Assembly: GCA_016712045.1 (NCBI GenBank)
Contig: JADJRV010000003.1
Location: 186,001-250,000, forward strand
Length of the DNA stretch: 64,000 nt
From: Chloracidobacterium sp.
GTDB lineage: Bacteria; Acidobacteriota; Blastocatellia; Pyrinomonadales; Pyrinomonadaceae
Reading direction: 5' to 3'
Within the stretch, counting starts at the first letter, position 1. Every line of letters begins with the position of its first letter. Both the position numbers and the translations under genes were made by a program. This document shows positions 1 through 10,474 of this stretch, piece after piece. The notes beneath the pieces were generated by a model that saw only the letters and a list, made by a program, of their open reading frames with translations, made no database searches and had not been told where the DNA came from.

Positions 1-650
1 GTCACCGTTGCATTGGTCACACCACGTCCCTCTGAGTTTATTATCCGCCCGGAGACGCTTACGTCGGCTGCGGTTGGGCCGATCAGGGTTATCCTACCGT
101 TATGCGGCACATTGGCGAACTCCCCGCCAAGGTTGTAGAAAAACACATTTTGAAAGGTCAGTAGCGAAAAGGTGTTAAATTGGGCGCTTGGGTGGGTGAC
201 AAATGTGAGTTTTAGAGCGACGCCCGGGCCAGGCAGAGCATTTGCCCCCGAAACCGCAACTTGTAGCCGTCCGGCGTCGCCCGGTGCGACGTTACAGGTC
301 GCAGTCATACCGGCCGTGCCCGAGATCGTGCCGGCCGTCGAACAGCCAAAATTTGGCCCGCTGGGGTTAACGATCGCCGGGTCATAGAGGAGTTGAAACT
401 GAAAAGCGATTATGCCGTTGCCGGTAATGTCGCTGACCGTGATGGGTACAACGATGGTCGCAGGGGCCGAACTGAATAGTGTTGGAGCAGTTATGTGTAC
501 CGGCGATGTCACCGCGGACTCAGGCCGGGCCTGCCCTGGCGTTAACACGGAACAAGCAAAGACCGCCGCGACCATTAAACATCTTTGCGAGCTAACAGCT
601 AAAACGTGATGCACTATCCGCTCGAACGTGGAAAAGATCGATCCCAACAT
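1..650 (-). CDS. Secreted cohesin-like / carboxypeptidase-regulatory-like protein, C-terminus cut by window edge
   Basis: The minus strand is open from ATG at 650 to the window edge (about 216 codons). A hydrophobic segment (LMVAAVFACSVLTPGQA) looks like a signal peptide; a start at the internal Met just before it is also possible. The following ~150 residues contain the pattern VPITVSDITGNGIIAFQFQL followed by YDPAIV, which resembles a cohesin domain. The last visible residues (VSVSGRIINSEGRGVTNATV) begin a carboxypeptidase-regulatory-like beta-sandwich, the same order as at the C-terminus of the giant protein next door. The two genes are probably functionally related surface or secreted proteins. 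No strong Shine-Dalgarno site is seen before 650. Function beyond extracellular protein-protein or carbohydrate contact is unknown. Confidence 0.6.
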   Translation of the reverse strand, partial: MLGSIFSTFERIVHHVLAVSSQRCLMVAAVFACSVLTPGQARPESAVTSPVHITAPTLFSSAPATIVVPITVSDITGNGIIAFQFQLLYDPAIVNPSGPNFGCSTAGTISGTAGMTATCNVAPGDAGRLQVAVSGANALPGPGVALKLTFVTHPSAQFNTFSLLTFQNVFFYNLGGEFANVPHNGRITLIGPTAADVSVSGRIINSEGRGVTNATV

Positions 651-680
651 ATTGATTCAACCGACAAACCGATGAAAACG

Positions 681-700
681 GGTGAGGATCGCTCCTCACC
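681..700 (-). terminator. Hairpin terminator after the giant YDG-repeat gene
   Basis: An 8-bp perfect inverted repeat (GGTGAGGA / TCCTCACC, 4-base loop) lies just beyond the stop at 715 and is followed on the minus strand by a short T run (positions 675-680). It probably ends transcription of the large upstream gene before the next same-strand gene begins at 650. Confidence 0.6.
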
Positions 701-714
701 CCAACAGATCGGTA

Positions 715-3700
715 CTATTGCTCGGCAACGAAATCCACATTCGTCACGCTATCGCTAATAGGGACAGAGCGCGGAGCGAACACGAACCTACGTGATTGGA
801 CGCTGACTGTGTAAGTCTCGCCGATCGCAAGGCCGCTGATGATGAACTGTCCATAACGCGTTGTGAACCCGGTTTTAACGACTCCGGCCCCACTGGTCGC
901 GGTAACCCGGGCACCTGTCACTCCACGTCCTCCCATCGCCAGGACACGGCCTTGCAAGGTTGCATCTGCTGCCGCGACACCCACCGTGATACGTCCATGG
1001 ACCGATGTCACCTCGTCGGTGCCGTGGTTAAATCTAAACCCGCTGATCGTGAGCGGCGAACTCGAACCATTATTGCCGATCACACGGAATTTCAGATTGA
1101 CGTAAACACCGTCGCCCTGGGTCGGAAATGCTCCATAAACACCGACACGCAGCATTCCCGGCGTCGGAGTGTTATACACCGCGTTGAGATTACCGCTCAG
1201 AGTGCCGTCAACGTTAGCAGATTCGTCCGCCGGCACGATGACCGCAGGGTCATAGGCAACGGAGAACTGATAAGAGTTGAGCGACTTGCCGTTAAGATTG
1301 TCGATGCGGAAAGGCACCGTCACCTCAGTTCCCGGCTGAGCATTACCCACAGGCAGCGAAGCTCTGACCGCATTTGGGCTCAAACTTTCACGGTTCGCCA
1401 CATTTGGCACCGCCGACGAACTCCAGTCACCATTGACGTCACCCATCAGATAAGCCGTGTAGTTATCGGTGTGCGTGGTCACCGGATTATGAACATATGT
1501 GCCCGGTGCAAATCCCCAACGGCCTGCGATATTTGGCGAATCACAGATACCCACCGATTTTTGAGCGATCAATGCCGCGTCAAATGACGAGAGATTGGCC
1601 GTCGCCGTACCGCTGACCTTAGCCGCCAGTTTCTGGGTAGTGCTGAGCGACGTGAGGCCGACCACATACTCAGAAACCAAAGCCGCGTCATCGATGAGCA
1701 CACCGTTCTGCGTATCGCAAAGCTGCATAGCTCTCGTCGGTGTCATCGTGTACGATCCGCTGCCAAAGCCCGGTATCGTGTAGTAACCCAAACCATTTGA
1801 CGTTCCCGAAACCGGCAGCGACCCCGCACCTGAAACAAGCACGTTAGACACAGGATCATTGGCACCACCGTAATAGAGGATCGTCCCGTTGACCGTTCCT
1901 GCGGTGATCGTATCGGTGACCTGTCCGCTTGTGTCATTGTAATTGCCCGTTACGTCGGTAAATGTCCACGTGTCGATGAATGTTCCGGCGTTGATATGTG
2001 AGGTTCCGCTCAGGTCGAGCCCGGCGAGTGTTTCGCCCAAAACGCCTAGGCAAGAACCGGTCGCGAGATGAGCATTACCGTCGTATGCCACCGTATATCC
2101 GGTCACCGTACAACTAGCATCAGCACGATTGATAGTTCCCGTCGTGACGGCTGTATATGTCACCGTATAGTTATTACCGCTATTGCCATCGGTGATCGTT
2201 CCCGTCGGCGTAAGCGTCTTATTGGTACCGGCATTTGCTGTATCAAAGGCCTGGCTGAACGAGCCCGAGTCAGGGCTGATCAACGCAGGCGATACCGTCG
2301 GAACACCCGTCGAACTGGCATTGCCGTCGTAGGTCTTGGTGCTTGTAACCGCCGTGACCGTAATAGCTAGTTTATTGATCACACCTGTATTTACCGCAGT
2401 AAACGTAATGGTGTAATTGCCGCCGCTGTTACCGTCGTCTATCGAACCCGAAGGCGTCAGCGTCTTACCAGTTCCCGCATTGCGATCGTCGTAAGTCTGA
2501 ACGAACGATGCCACATCAGGAGCGATGACCGCCGGTGAAGCCGTTGGAATACCTGCCGAGCTGGTATTGCCGTCGTAGGTCTTGGTGCTTGTGACAGCCG
2601 TGACCGTAATGGCAAGTTTGTTGATCACACCGGTCGTTACCGCTGTAAAGGCAATGGTGTAATTGCCGCCGCCGTTACCGTCAGCGATCGACCCCGAAGG
2701 CGTGAGTGTCTTGCCGGTGCCCGCGTTGCGATTGTCAAACGTCTGGACAAACGACCCTGCATCAGGACTGATCAATGCAGGTGACACTGTCGGCACGCCG
2801 ACCGAACTGGTGCTGCCGTCATAGGTTTTCGTATCGGTAACGGCTGTGACCGTGACCGCCAGTTTATTGATCACGCCTGTATTTACCGCAGTGAATGTAA
2901 CATCGTAGTTACCGCCACTATTACCATCGTTGATGGTTCCGGATGGCGTCAAGGTCTTACCTGTTCCCGCGTTGCGGTTGTCAAACGTCTGAACAAACGT
3001 ACCCGCATCAGGACTGATCAGAGCAGGTGACACAGTTGGTATGCCCACCGAGCTGGTACTGCCGTCGTAAGTCTTAGTGCTTGTGACAGCCGTGACCGTG
3101 ACCGCCAGTTTGGTGATCTCGCCGGTATTGACCGCGTTAAAGGTAATGTCATAGTTACCACCGCTGTTGCCATCATTGATCGAACCCGAAGGCGTCAATG
3201 TCTTGCCGGTTCCAGCGTTGCGTGTGTCGTAGGTCTGGACAAATCCGGCAACGTCAGGACTGATGACCGCAGGCGAAACTGTCGGCACACCTGCCGAGCT
3301 GGTGCTGCCGTCATATGCCTTGGTACTTGCTACAGCAGTAACGCTGAGGGCAAGTTTGTTGATAACACCGGTCGTAACGGCATTAAACGTCACATCATAG
3401 TTACCGCCGCTATTGCCGTCATTGACAGAACCCGAAGGTGTAAGAGTCTTACCGGTTCCGGCATTGCGGTTGTCATAGGTTTGGACAAATCCGGCAACGT
3501 CAGGGCTGATCACTGCAGGTGAGACCGTCGGAACACCGGCTGAGCTGGTGCTACCGTCGTAGGTCTTGGTCGCCGCGACTGCCGTGACCGTGATGGCAAG
3601 TTTGTTGATCACGCCAGTATTGACCGAAACATAATTAACCGTGTAGTTGTTGCCGCCGTTGCCATCTGTAATGGTTCCGGTTGGTGTCAATGTCTTGCCG

Positions 3701-6700
3701 GTTCCGGCGTTGCGGTTGTCATACGTCTGGCTGAACGAACCCGAATCCGGGCTGATCAAAGCAGGCGATACGGTCGGCACACCAACAGAGCTTGTGCTGC
3801 CGTCATACGTCTTGGTGTCGGTGACCGCCGTAACCGTTAGGCCGAGCTTATTGATCACGCCGGTGGTTACCGCCGTAAATGTGATCGTATAGTTATTACC
3901 GCCGTTGCCGTCCGATATTGTTCCCGAAGGCGTCAGCGTCTTGCCGGTTCCCGCGTCGCGGGTATCGTAAGTTTGAATGAACGAACCCGAATCCGGAGCG
4001 ATGATCGCAGGCGAGACCGTCGGCAATCCGGCCGAGCTTGTATTGCCGTCGTAAGTCTTGGTCGCGGCGACTGCCGTGACGGTGACCGCGAGTTTGTTGA
4101 TCACTCCGGTGGTAACCGCTGTAAATGTGATCGTGTAGTTGTTGCCGCCGTTGGCGTCATCGATAGATCCCGAAGGTGTTAGAGTCTTGCCGGTTCCCGT
4201 GTCGCGGGTATCGTAAGTTTGAATGAACGAACCTGCATCAGGACTGATGATCGCAGGCGAGACCGTCGGCACACCCGCCGAGCTAGTGCCGCCGTCGTAG
4301 GGTCTTGGTTGCGGCTACCGCCGTAACGGTTACTGCGAGTTTGTTGATCACACCGGTGTTGACCCCAGTAAATGTGATCGTATAGTTGTTACCGCTGTTG
4401 CCGTCATCGATCGAACCTGATGGCGTCAATGTCTTACCGGTTCCGGCATCGCGCGTGTCAAACGTCTGGACGAATGTTCCGCTGTCAGGACTGATGACCG
4501 CAGGTGATACCGTCGGCACACCGGCGGAGCTAGTGCTGCCGTCATAGGTCTTTGTGTCGGTGACGGCCGTGACCGTGACCGCGAGTTTGTTGATCACGCC
4601 GGTGGTGACCGGTGTGAAAGTGATGTCGTAGTTGTTTCCACTGTTGCCGTCCGAGATAGTTCCCGAAGGCGTCAGCGTCTTGCCCGTACCCGCATTGCGA
4701 GTATCGTAAGTTTGAATAAATGACGAGGTGTCACCCGAGATCAACGCCGGTGAAATCGTCGGCACGCCCGCCGAGCTGGTATTGCCGTCATAGGTTTTGG
4801 TGTCGGCAACCGCCGTGACCGTGACCGCACGTTTATTGACAACCTGAGCAACGCTGCCGCTACTGGCGGTGAAGTCTGATGTGCCGCCGTAGCAGGCGAC
4901 TATTGTATGATTTCCTGCGAACAAGGCCGCGGTCGATATTGCGGCGACACCGTTGACATCTATATTCACAGCCGCTCCGAGTGCTGTGCCCGGCGTACCG
5001 CAGGTGCCGCCGTCGTAGAATGTGACCGATCCGCCTGATACTGCCGGGGTGCCGCCGGTTGTGACGGTCGCGGTAAATGTTACCGAGTTGCCGTACGTCG
5101 AAGGCGTGCCTGATGTGACGACGCTTGTCGTCGTGGCGGTCGGGTTGATGTTGACCACACCGGCGACCGCTGCGTTAGCACCGACGGCTCCGCCGTTGAA
5201 AGGAGCAAATGCCCCATAGCTGCCGCCCAAGTAGGTGCCATCGAGCGTCAAAGCCGCGGTCGTCGTGGCGTGAGCCTTGACGTGCATTTTGATGTAGATC
5301 AGCACGCCCGCTCCGCTTGCCGGGGTCGACGCGCTAAATCGCGAGACGTTGATGATGCCGGTTGCGGCCTTGACCACATTGCCGCTCCACGTGCCGAGAG
5401 TGCCGTTTGTGATAGTAACGTTGGTTCCGCTTGAGATGACCGGTTCGAGTTTGGTCTCGTCATAACTGAGCGAGAAATCAAAGCTCGTGATGTTCGCGCC
5501 GGTCGTATCCGATACCGTAATAGGCACGTCGATGACCGCATCATAGTACGAGTTGAGCGTTCCCGCCGTCAGAGTGCGGTTAGTGACCGCCTCAAATGTA
5601 GCCGAGATCGTGTGGTCAGCCTGGACGTTTGTAAACGTGTAGCTCTGGCCTTTGCCGACCGAGACGCTGTCAACCAGCACGTCGGCGACCTGATAGCCAA
5701 AATCGGGCACGATGCGATAGGTTCGGCTCTCGCCCGGGTTTACTGTTGTCGCTCCGTTGGCAAGTACGTTGCCAAATTTGAAATTACCATTGCCGCCTGT
5801 CGTTGCGGTCAGTGTAAACGTCGTTGCGTTCCACTTGGCGTAGAGCGTCGAGTTGGTTGCGGGAATGGTGTAATTCGCACCGGCGGCATAGTTTGTGCCC
5901 GTGCCGTTTGCGAGCGTGTTCCAGCCGCCGAACGAATAGCCAGTCTTGAGCAGGTCTCCCGCTCCGGGCAGAACGATCGTCGTGTTGTAGTCACCCGAAC
6001 CAGGCGAAGTCGGAGCAGTTCCGCTCGAAGGGCTGTTGCCGTCATATGTGACGGTGTAGTTATTGAGAGTACATTGTGTCGCCGCTCCGGCGGAAGATGT
6101 GCCGACGGGACATGGCAGCTGTTCGGTCGCACCGGCTGCAGGCACATAGTAATTAACATCTGCGGGCTTGCAAGATGCCTGTCCGGGTAAGTCTTGATAC
6201 GTTCCCGCGATGCACTGCGCTCCCGCCGCCGTCGCGTTACTGCCCGGTATTGATGTTCCGGCCGGGGTGTCCGTCTGCGTGATCGCACCCGTTGTGGACA
6301 CAAAGTGGCCGGGGGTTGCGTTCTTACAAGATGACTGTCCGGTGAGGTCTTGGTATTTTCCGACCTCGCATTTCGTCTGGGTCTCAGAACCCTCGGTCGC
6401 CACGTAGTAGCCCGCGTCTGCGTCATTACAGCCTACGCTGCCCCCGTCCGGCTGATAAGTTCCCGCTGCGCAAAGCGTTTGCTCTGTCTGCCCTGATGTC
6501 GGGACGTAATAGCCCGGCGAGGCGTCGACGCAACCGGTGCCGTTAAAATATTTTCCGGCTGGGCACGCCGCCAGCCATTGTGCGTAGAGCGTTGTATCGC
6601 CTGTAAATGTAAATGTCGATCCCGCGTTGAAATCGGAGCCCGAGCCGTTCGCGGCCGTGTTCCAACGTACGAAATGATCTGAATTCTTAACGAGACTGCC

Positions 6701-8890
6701 GGCGCCTGAGACCGTCGTGGTCGAGGACGCGGCCTGCGTCACGCTTGTTGGAGCCGTTCCGCCAGAGTTGCCGTTGCCGTCGTAGGACAGCGTGTAATTA
6801 AACAACCAGTTTGTGTTTGTGGTTCCGGGGGCAGCGTTCACCGAGTGTGTCGCCGTTATCAGGCCTGAGGTTGCGTTGCTGTCCTTGACGTCAAGATAGC
6901 TGACGGCCGTCGCGGGGGCCGAGATCGACCATTGCGTGGGGGACGAAGACGAAACCATCGTGATCAAGTTACCCGACGTGCCGTTTGCGGCAAATGAATT
7001 TGTCGCGGTCTGCGTCGATCCGGCTTGGAAAGTGATCGTCCGTGCTCCGGGTGCAAATGCGAGGCCGTAAAACGAAGTGCTGCCCGTCACGCTCTGAGCA
7101 CCTCCGCCGTCAAACGTAACGGTAAAGTTACCGGCAAGCGTTCCGCCGTTGTTGGTCCAGTTGCCGCTGACGGTGGTTGCGTCTGTGAGCGTTAGGGTTC
7201 CCGCTGCCTCGATCACCACATCGTTGTAATCGCTATGGCCGACATAGTTGCCGCTAATGATGTTCAGAGTTCCGGTCACTACCTGTCCCGGTGAAGCGAC
7301 GTTGTTGCCGGTTACGGTGCATGCGTTGCATTCGATCGTCAGTCCTGCGACAGTCGTCGGCAAGCCGTTACCGACGATGCCATTGACATCGCCGAAAAAT
7401 CTGTAAAATGCCGTTGTCGGGAATGTCCTCGTTCCAAGCACCTGGATGCTGCCGGTCGCACCCGAAGCCGAAATACCGCCGGGGTCGCTGACGACCAGAG
7501 TTCCGCCGGCACCAAGCGTAAATGCTCCGCTGCCCGACACGATGTGGCCGTTTGTATCCAGCCCCTGACATGACGCGACCGTCATTGTACCCACAATAAC
7601 GACATCGCCACCCAACGAAACCGTGTCACAACTATTGATCGTCACATTGCCATACGTACCGCCCGGCATTCCCGTCGCCGACGAAATAATAACGTCCTTA
7701 AGCTTATATGTGGCATTGATCGTATGATCCGCGGACACGTTGATATACGGATATGTCGTCGCCGCCGGGACAGGAGATCCGTCAACGGTAAGCACATCAA
7801 CCTCATACCCCGGATCCGCAGTCATCGTGTATGTCAGGTTGTCGCCGTAGTTGACGACCGTCGTCCCCGCAGGCGTGACCGTTCCGTTCGCACCCGACGT
7901 GGCTGTGATCGTGTATGTACTGACCGTCCACTGCGCATAGAGCGTCAGGTCAGCCGAGAAATCATACGAAGCGGTATTTGCATACGACGTTCCGCCGCCG
8001 CCCGCCAGTGTGTTCCAACCCGCGAATGTATAGCCCGTCCTCGTAAATCCGTTGGAGGTAAGATTTGTCGCCGTGCTCGCAACCTGCGGTGACATCGAAC
8101 CCGTGCCGCCGTTAGCATCGAATGTCACCGTATGATCTACAGCCACCGCAGCCGTCGTGCCGAAGAGTGTAACATTGGGAACATTCGTGCCAATATCGAA
8201 CCCGCCCGTCCCGGTCGTAGCCGTCGCACCGTAGCCGTACAATCGGAAGGTAGTTGCGGTGGTCAAATTATTTAAACCCGAGATGGTAATTGTATTTGCG
8301 GTAGCAATCGAAGCCGTTGGAGCGACCGTACCAAGATTACTTGCAAACCCATCCGCCGACGACCGAAGAGCAACATTTTGGGGACCCGTTCCTGATTTGT
8401 CCCAGTTGAATACAAATGAGGTTGGTGTAAATGAAAACCCGGCATTCGGCGTCACAACAAACTGAATATAGTCGTTTCCAGCCACGGCCTCGGCAATCGT
8501 GTTCGAAGCAGAATTTCCAGTATTCCACCAATTACTGCCGCCGAAGCGATTTGCGTTCCCTGCCGCAGTAATTGTTCCCTGAGTTAGATTCGTTGCAGCG
8601 ATGTTCGCATCATTAAGGATGCTAGGTTCGGTCGTTTCCGTTCCCGCATTCCCAAAAGTATTCCACTGTAAAAGCTCCCCCGCAAAGAACATCGGCTCCG
8701 CGCTGTTAAGCTCAGTGGGCGCGGTTGTGACGCTTTGGCTTGTGGGGGCGTAGCCGATGAATTCGCGGACTTGGTCTATGAACGCGAAGCGCGTTTCGCT
8801 TGAGGCGGTAGCGGTTATCGCGGCGAGGGCGACGAAGGCTGTGATGAGCGTAAATGTAACCAGGCGGAACGTGATGGATCGGTTCTTCAT
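715..8890 (-). CDS. Giant secreted modular protein with InlB, cohesin, Ig-like, 11 YDG repeats and dockerin-like modules (one frameshift)
   Basis: The reading frame breaks at 4300-4302, where GGG replaces the GG found in every sister repeat. Joined across it, the protein is about 2724 residues. An N-terminal signal peptide is followed by: a beta-rich domain; InlB/Listeria-Bacteroides-type repeats ending in LYAQW (around 7930-8140, 6570-6790 and 5820-6065) and a divergent one; a Cys-rich GCC2/GCC3-like stretch (6070-6570); a cohesin-like domain (about 5150-5590); an Ig-like domain (4833-5150); eleven YDG repeats; one divergent MBG-like repeat; dockerin-like calcium loops (GDVNGDWSSS, 1430-1700); a second cohesin-like domain; and a C-terminal carboxypeptidase-regulatory-like domain. 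It is probably an adhesin or cell-surface scaffold. No LPXTG, PEP-CTERM or T9SS sorting tail is evident. The frameshift may be a sequencing error. Confidence 0.75.
2124..4832 (-). repeat. Eleven tandem 246-bp repeats encoding YDG domains
   Basis: Eleven head-to-tail units of 82 codons run from 4832 down to 2124. The total length of 2709 bases is close to 11 x 246. Each unit reads [LR]A[VI]TVTAV..TK.YDG, then PT.SPA.I, then GTGKTLTP.G, ending VINK. The units are similar at DNA level and so open to recombination, copy-number change and assembly collapse. The single-base insertion at 4300-4302 is in unit 3. Confidence 0.9.
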
Positions 8891-8940
8891 AAATTAACTT
8901 GTAAACAAACTAGATTGTTTCTGTTTGGATACGCTGGCCT

Positions 8941-8970
8941 AGAGCTTTTCAGGCGGGAACAAAAAGCTCT
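8941..8970 (-). promoter_or_regulatory. Hairpin in the 5' leader of the giant protein gene
   Basis: A 9-bp inverted repeat (AGAGCTTTT / AAAAGCTCT, 12-base loop) lies 50 bases upstream of the start codon at 8890, inside the ~120-base leader implied by the promoter at 9016-9044. A second, weaker hairpin (AAACAA/TTGTTT) sits at 8903-8920. They may affect mRNA stability or translation. I could not match them to a known riboswitch. Confidence 0.4.
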
Positions 8971-9015
8971 GTTCACAGGCGGCGATCTGTAATCTAAATT
9001 ATTGTCAGTGAGGCT

Positions 9016-9044
9016 AGTTTAGGGAAATAAAGATCTATGTCAAG
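9016..9044 (-). promoter_or_regulatory. Sigma70-type promoter for the giant protein gene
   Basis: On the minus strand TTGACA (9044-9039) and TAAACT (9021-9016) are separated by 17 bases. The site lies about 125 bases upstream of the ATG at 8890, with no gene between. Confidence 0.55.
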
Positions 9045-9122
9045 TGATATGGGTCACCGCTGAAATAATTAAGGTTTTGGCAACGCCGGGGTATTTGCTC
9101 ACGGGCGGGGTCAACTTTTTTC

Positions 9123-9152
9123 TTGACAGAGGGTTTTTACGTGCGCTATTTT
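9123..9152 (+). promoter_or_regulatory. Sigma70-type promoter upstream of the 21-bp array
   Basis: TTGACA (9123-9128), an 18-base spacer and TATTTT (9147-9152) face the leader ORF at 9227, the 21-bp repeat array and the gene at 9594. It is divergent from the promoter at 9016-9044, so this ~140-bp region is probably the shared control region. Confidence 0.5.
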
Positions 9153-9226
9153 ACCGTCTAGTTATTTCAAGGGGTTATCAAGGGGGATTTTTGAGTATTT
9201 CACAGACTCAGGAGGTCTTTTGCGAG

Positions 9227-9262
9227 ATGAATATATACATTCCGGCCCGCGAATACATGTAA
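9227..9262 (+). CDS. Possible 11-codon leader peptide
   Basis: ATG at 9227 follows a very good Shine-Dalgarno sequence (AGGAGGT near 9210-9216) at normal spacing and encodes MNIYIPAREYM before TAA. It is the first start codon after the promoter at 9123-9152 and lies upstream of the repeat array and the gene at 9594. It could be a regulatory upstream ORF. It is also the 3' end of a longer frame opening at 9044 whose earlier start lacks such a site. Its only support is the ribosome site and position. Confidence 0.3.
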   Translation: MNIYIPAREYM

Positions 9263-9331
9263 ACCCGGCCATCTCTCCACGAAACCAAACAATTTAACCG
9301 CATTTTGCACGCCAGTGAGTGTTTACGGGCG

Positions 9332-9562
9332 TTCCGCAAACACTTGATGGCATCCGCCGAACGCTTCACGGAGCCCGCCGAACACTTGGCGGAGTCCGCC
9401 GAACACTTGGCGGAGCCCGCCGAACACTTGGCGGAGCCCGCCGAACACTTGGCGGAGCCCGCCGAACACTTGGCGGTGTTCGTTGACAATTCGGCGGCGT
9501 CCGCTGGCCGTTTGGCGGCGGCGGTTAAGTACTTCACGGCAGCCGACGGACACACGGCGGCC
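9332..9562. repeat. Array of eleven 21-bp near-palindromic tandem repeats
   Basis: Eleven units of exactly 21 bp run from 9332 to 9562. The core unit is CCCGCCGAACACTTGGCGGAG. The middle units are nearly identical and the outer ones diverged while keeping the 21-bp phase. Within a unit CCGCC..AA and TT.GGCGG form an imperfect palindrome. Frames on both strands are open through the array (plus strand: a heptad P/S-A-E-H-L-A-E). Substitutions between units change amino acids freely, which argues against coding constraint. The plus frame that begins TTG at 9305 ends at TAA 9584-9586, inside the ribosome site of the gene at 9594. A set of phased protein-binding sites or an expanded minisatellite are both possible. 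Confidence 0.85.
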
Positions 9563-9593
9563 GACATCGGACATAACAGGAGGTAAATAAATT

Positions 9594-10287
9594 ATGTCAT
9601 CAGACTTTTATCCTAATAATAGGGAGGCCGTCGCGGCGTGGCACGCGAATCTCGCAGCTAATATCGGATCGGTAAAAACCAAATACGGTATCACGGTTAG
9701 CGTTCAAACCCAGGTTGCTGAGGACAATGCCTGGATACAGTTTTGGGTTGCCTATCGCAATGCTTTTGACGCATCGAGCCAGCAGCTGACGAAATACTAT
9801 AATACGATCGCAGGCGGCAGCGAGCAGCCCGAAACACCTCTGCCCTTTACGATCGCGGCCCCGGTAGACCCACCCGCCGAAGTGCCGCCCGGTATCGAAA
9901 AGCGTGCACGAGACCTCGCGAGCTTTATCAAGGGCAACAAGGCCGTATATTCTGAAGCCGACGGCGAACTGCTCGGTATCGTCGCGGGCGAAGAGATCAA
10001 GGATTCGCTCGGCGACATGACCGCGAGTTTTACGCTCACGACGCAGGCCGAGTTTAAGCTCAAGGCCGATTTCAAAAAGAACGGCATGGACGGCATCAGG
10101 TTTGAATATCGCCACATCGGCGGAGCTTGGAATCCGGCTGGCGTCTTGCTCACAAGCGGCGGCAAATTCCCGTCCGCCTCCAACGCCCGGCGTCGGCCAA
10201 CAAGTCGAGATCCGCGGCATCTACATCAAAGGCAACGACGACGTCGGCAACTTCTCCCCAGCCGTGGCCGCATTCATCGCACCGTAA
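9594..10287 (+). CDS. Unknown protein (about 230 aa), frameshifted near its C-terminus
   Basis: ATG 9594 is preceded by a strong AGGAGGT site (9580-9586). The frame is convincing to about residue 190 (KADFKKNGMDGIRFEYR, AWNPAGVLLTSGGKFP). It then becomes Arg-rich and runs into the palindromic repeat at 10289. The next frame supplies a natural ending (PGVGQQVEIRGIYIKGNDDV, then NFSPAVAAFIAP) with TAA at 10285-10287. An extra base at about 10168-10185 is the simplest explanation. There is no signal peptide. The C-terminal half looks like a small beta-domain of the kind used for binding. I do not recognise the family. It has its own terminator at 10390-10417. Confidence 0.6.
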
Positions 10288-10288
10288 T

Positions 10289-10358
10289 GCAGAAGCCCGC
10301 GCGTAAGCAAGGGGCCATCCAACTGGAGTTACGCCCTTGCTCACGCGTGGGCTTCTGC
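10289..10358. repeat. Dispersed long-stem palindrome, copy 1
   Basis: It begins GCAGAAGCCCGCGCGTAAGC and ends with the near-complement GCTCACGCGTGGGCTTCTGC. It sits one base after the stop codon at 10287 and belongs to the family also found at 21619, 26891 and 28974. The inner left arm has decayed (the GCGTAA part is lost), so the stem is shorter than in the other copies. Confidence 0.8.
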
Positions 10359-10389
10359 CAAAAAATCGCCACCCCGGCTAAAAGCCGCA

Positions 10390-10417
10390 CCCCCTCCTGT
10401 CACGGAGGGGGTTTTTT
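10390..10417 (+). terminator. Intrinsic terminator of the gene at 9594
   Basis: An 8-bp GC-rich stem (CCCCCTCC / GGAGGGGG, 6-base loop) is followed by six T. Together with the preceding CTAAAAGCCGCA it resembles a decayed copy at 11372-11408. Confidence 0.85.
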
Positions 10418-10474
10418 CCCTCTCTAGTTTCCCATTTCAAAACTGTCGCGAATTCCTCTCTTGTTTCCCTGGCA

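Noticed and set aside
796..1587. Long plus-strand frames antisense to the YDG gene (796-1587, 2068-2370, 5612-6190)
   Set aside because: They are antisense shadows of a repetitive GC-skewed gene, without ribosome sites or family-like text.
8891..9000. Cyclic-di-GMP or other riboswitch in the leader of the giant protein gene
   Set aside because: Hairpins are present, but I could not find the conserved core of any riboswitch class I know.
9332..9562. CRISPR array
   Set aside because: The units are directly tandem with no unique spacers, and no cas genes are present.
9305..9586. A frame on each strand through the 21-bp array as a real heptad-repeat protein
   Set aside because: Several frames on both strands stay open because of the repeat. 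The plus frame has no ribosome site near TTG 9305, and unit differences are not synonymous. Left as a repeat.
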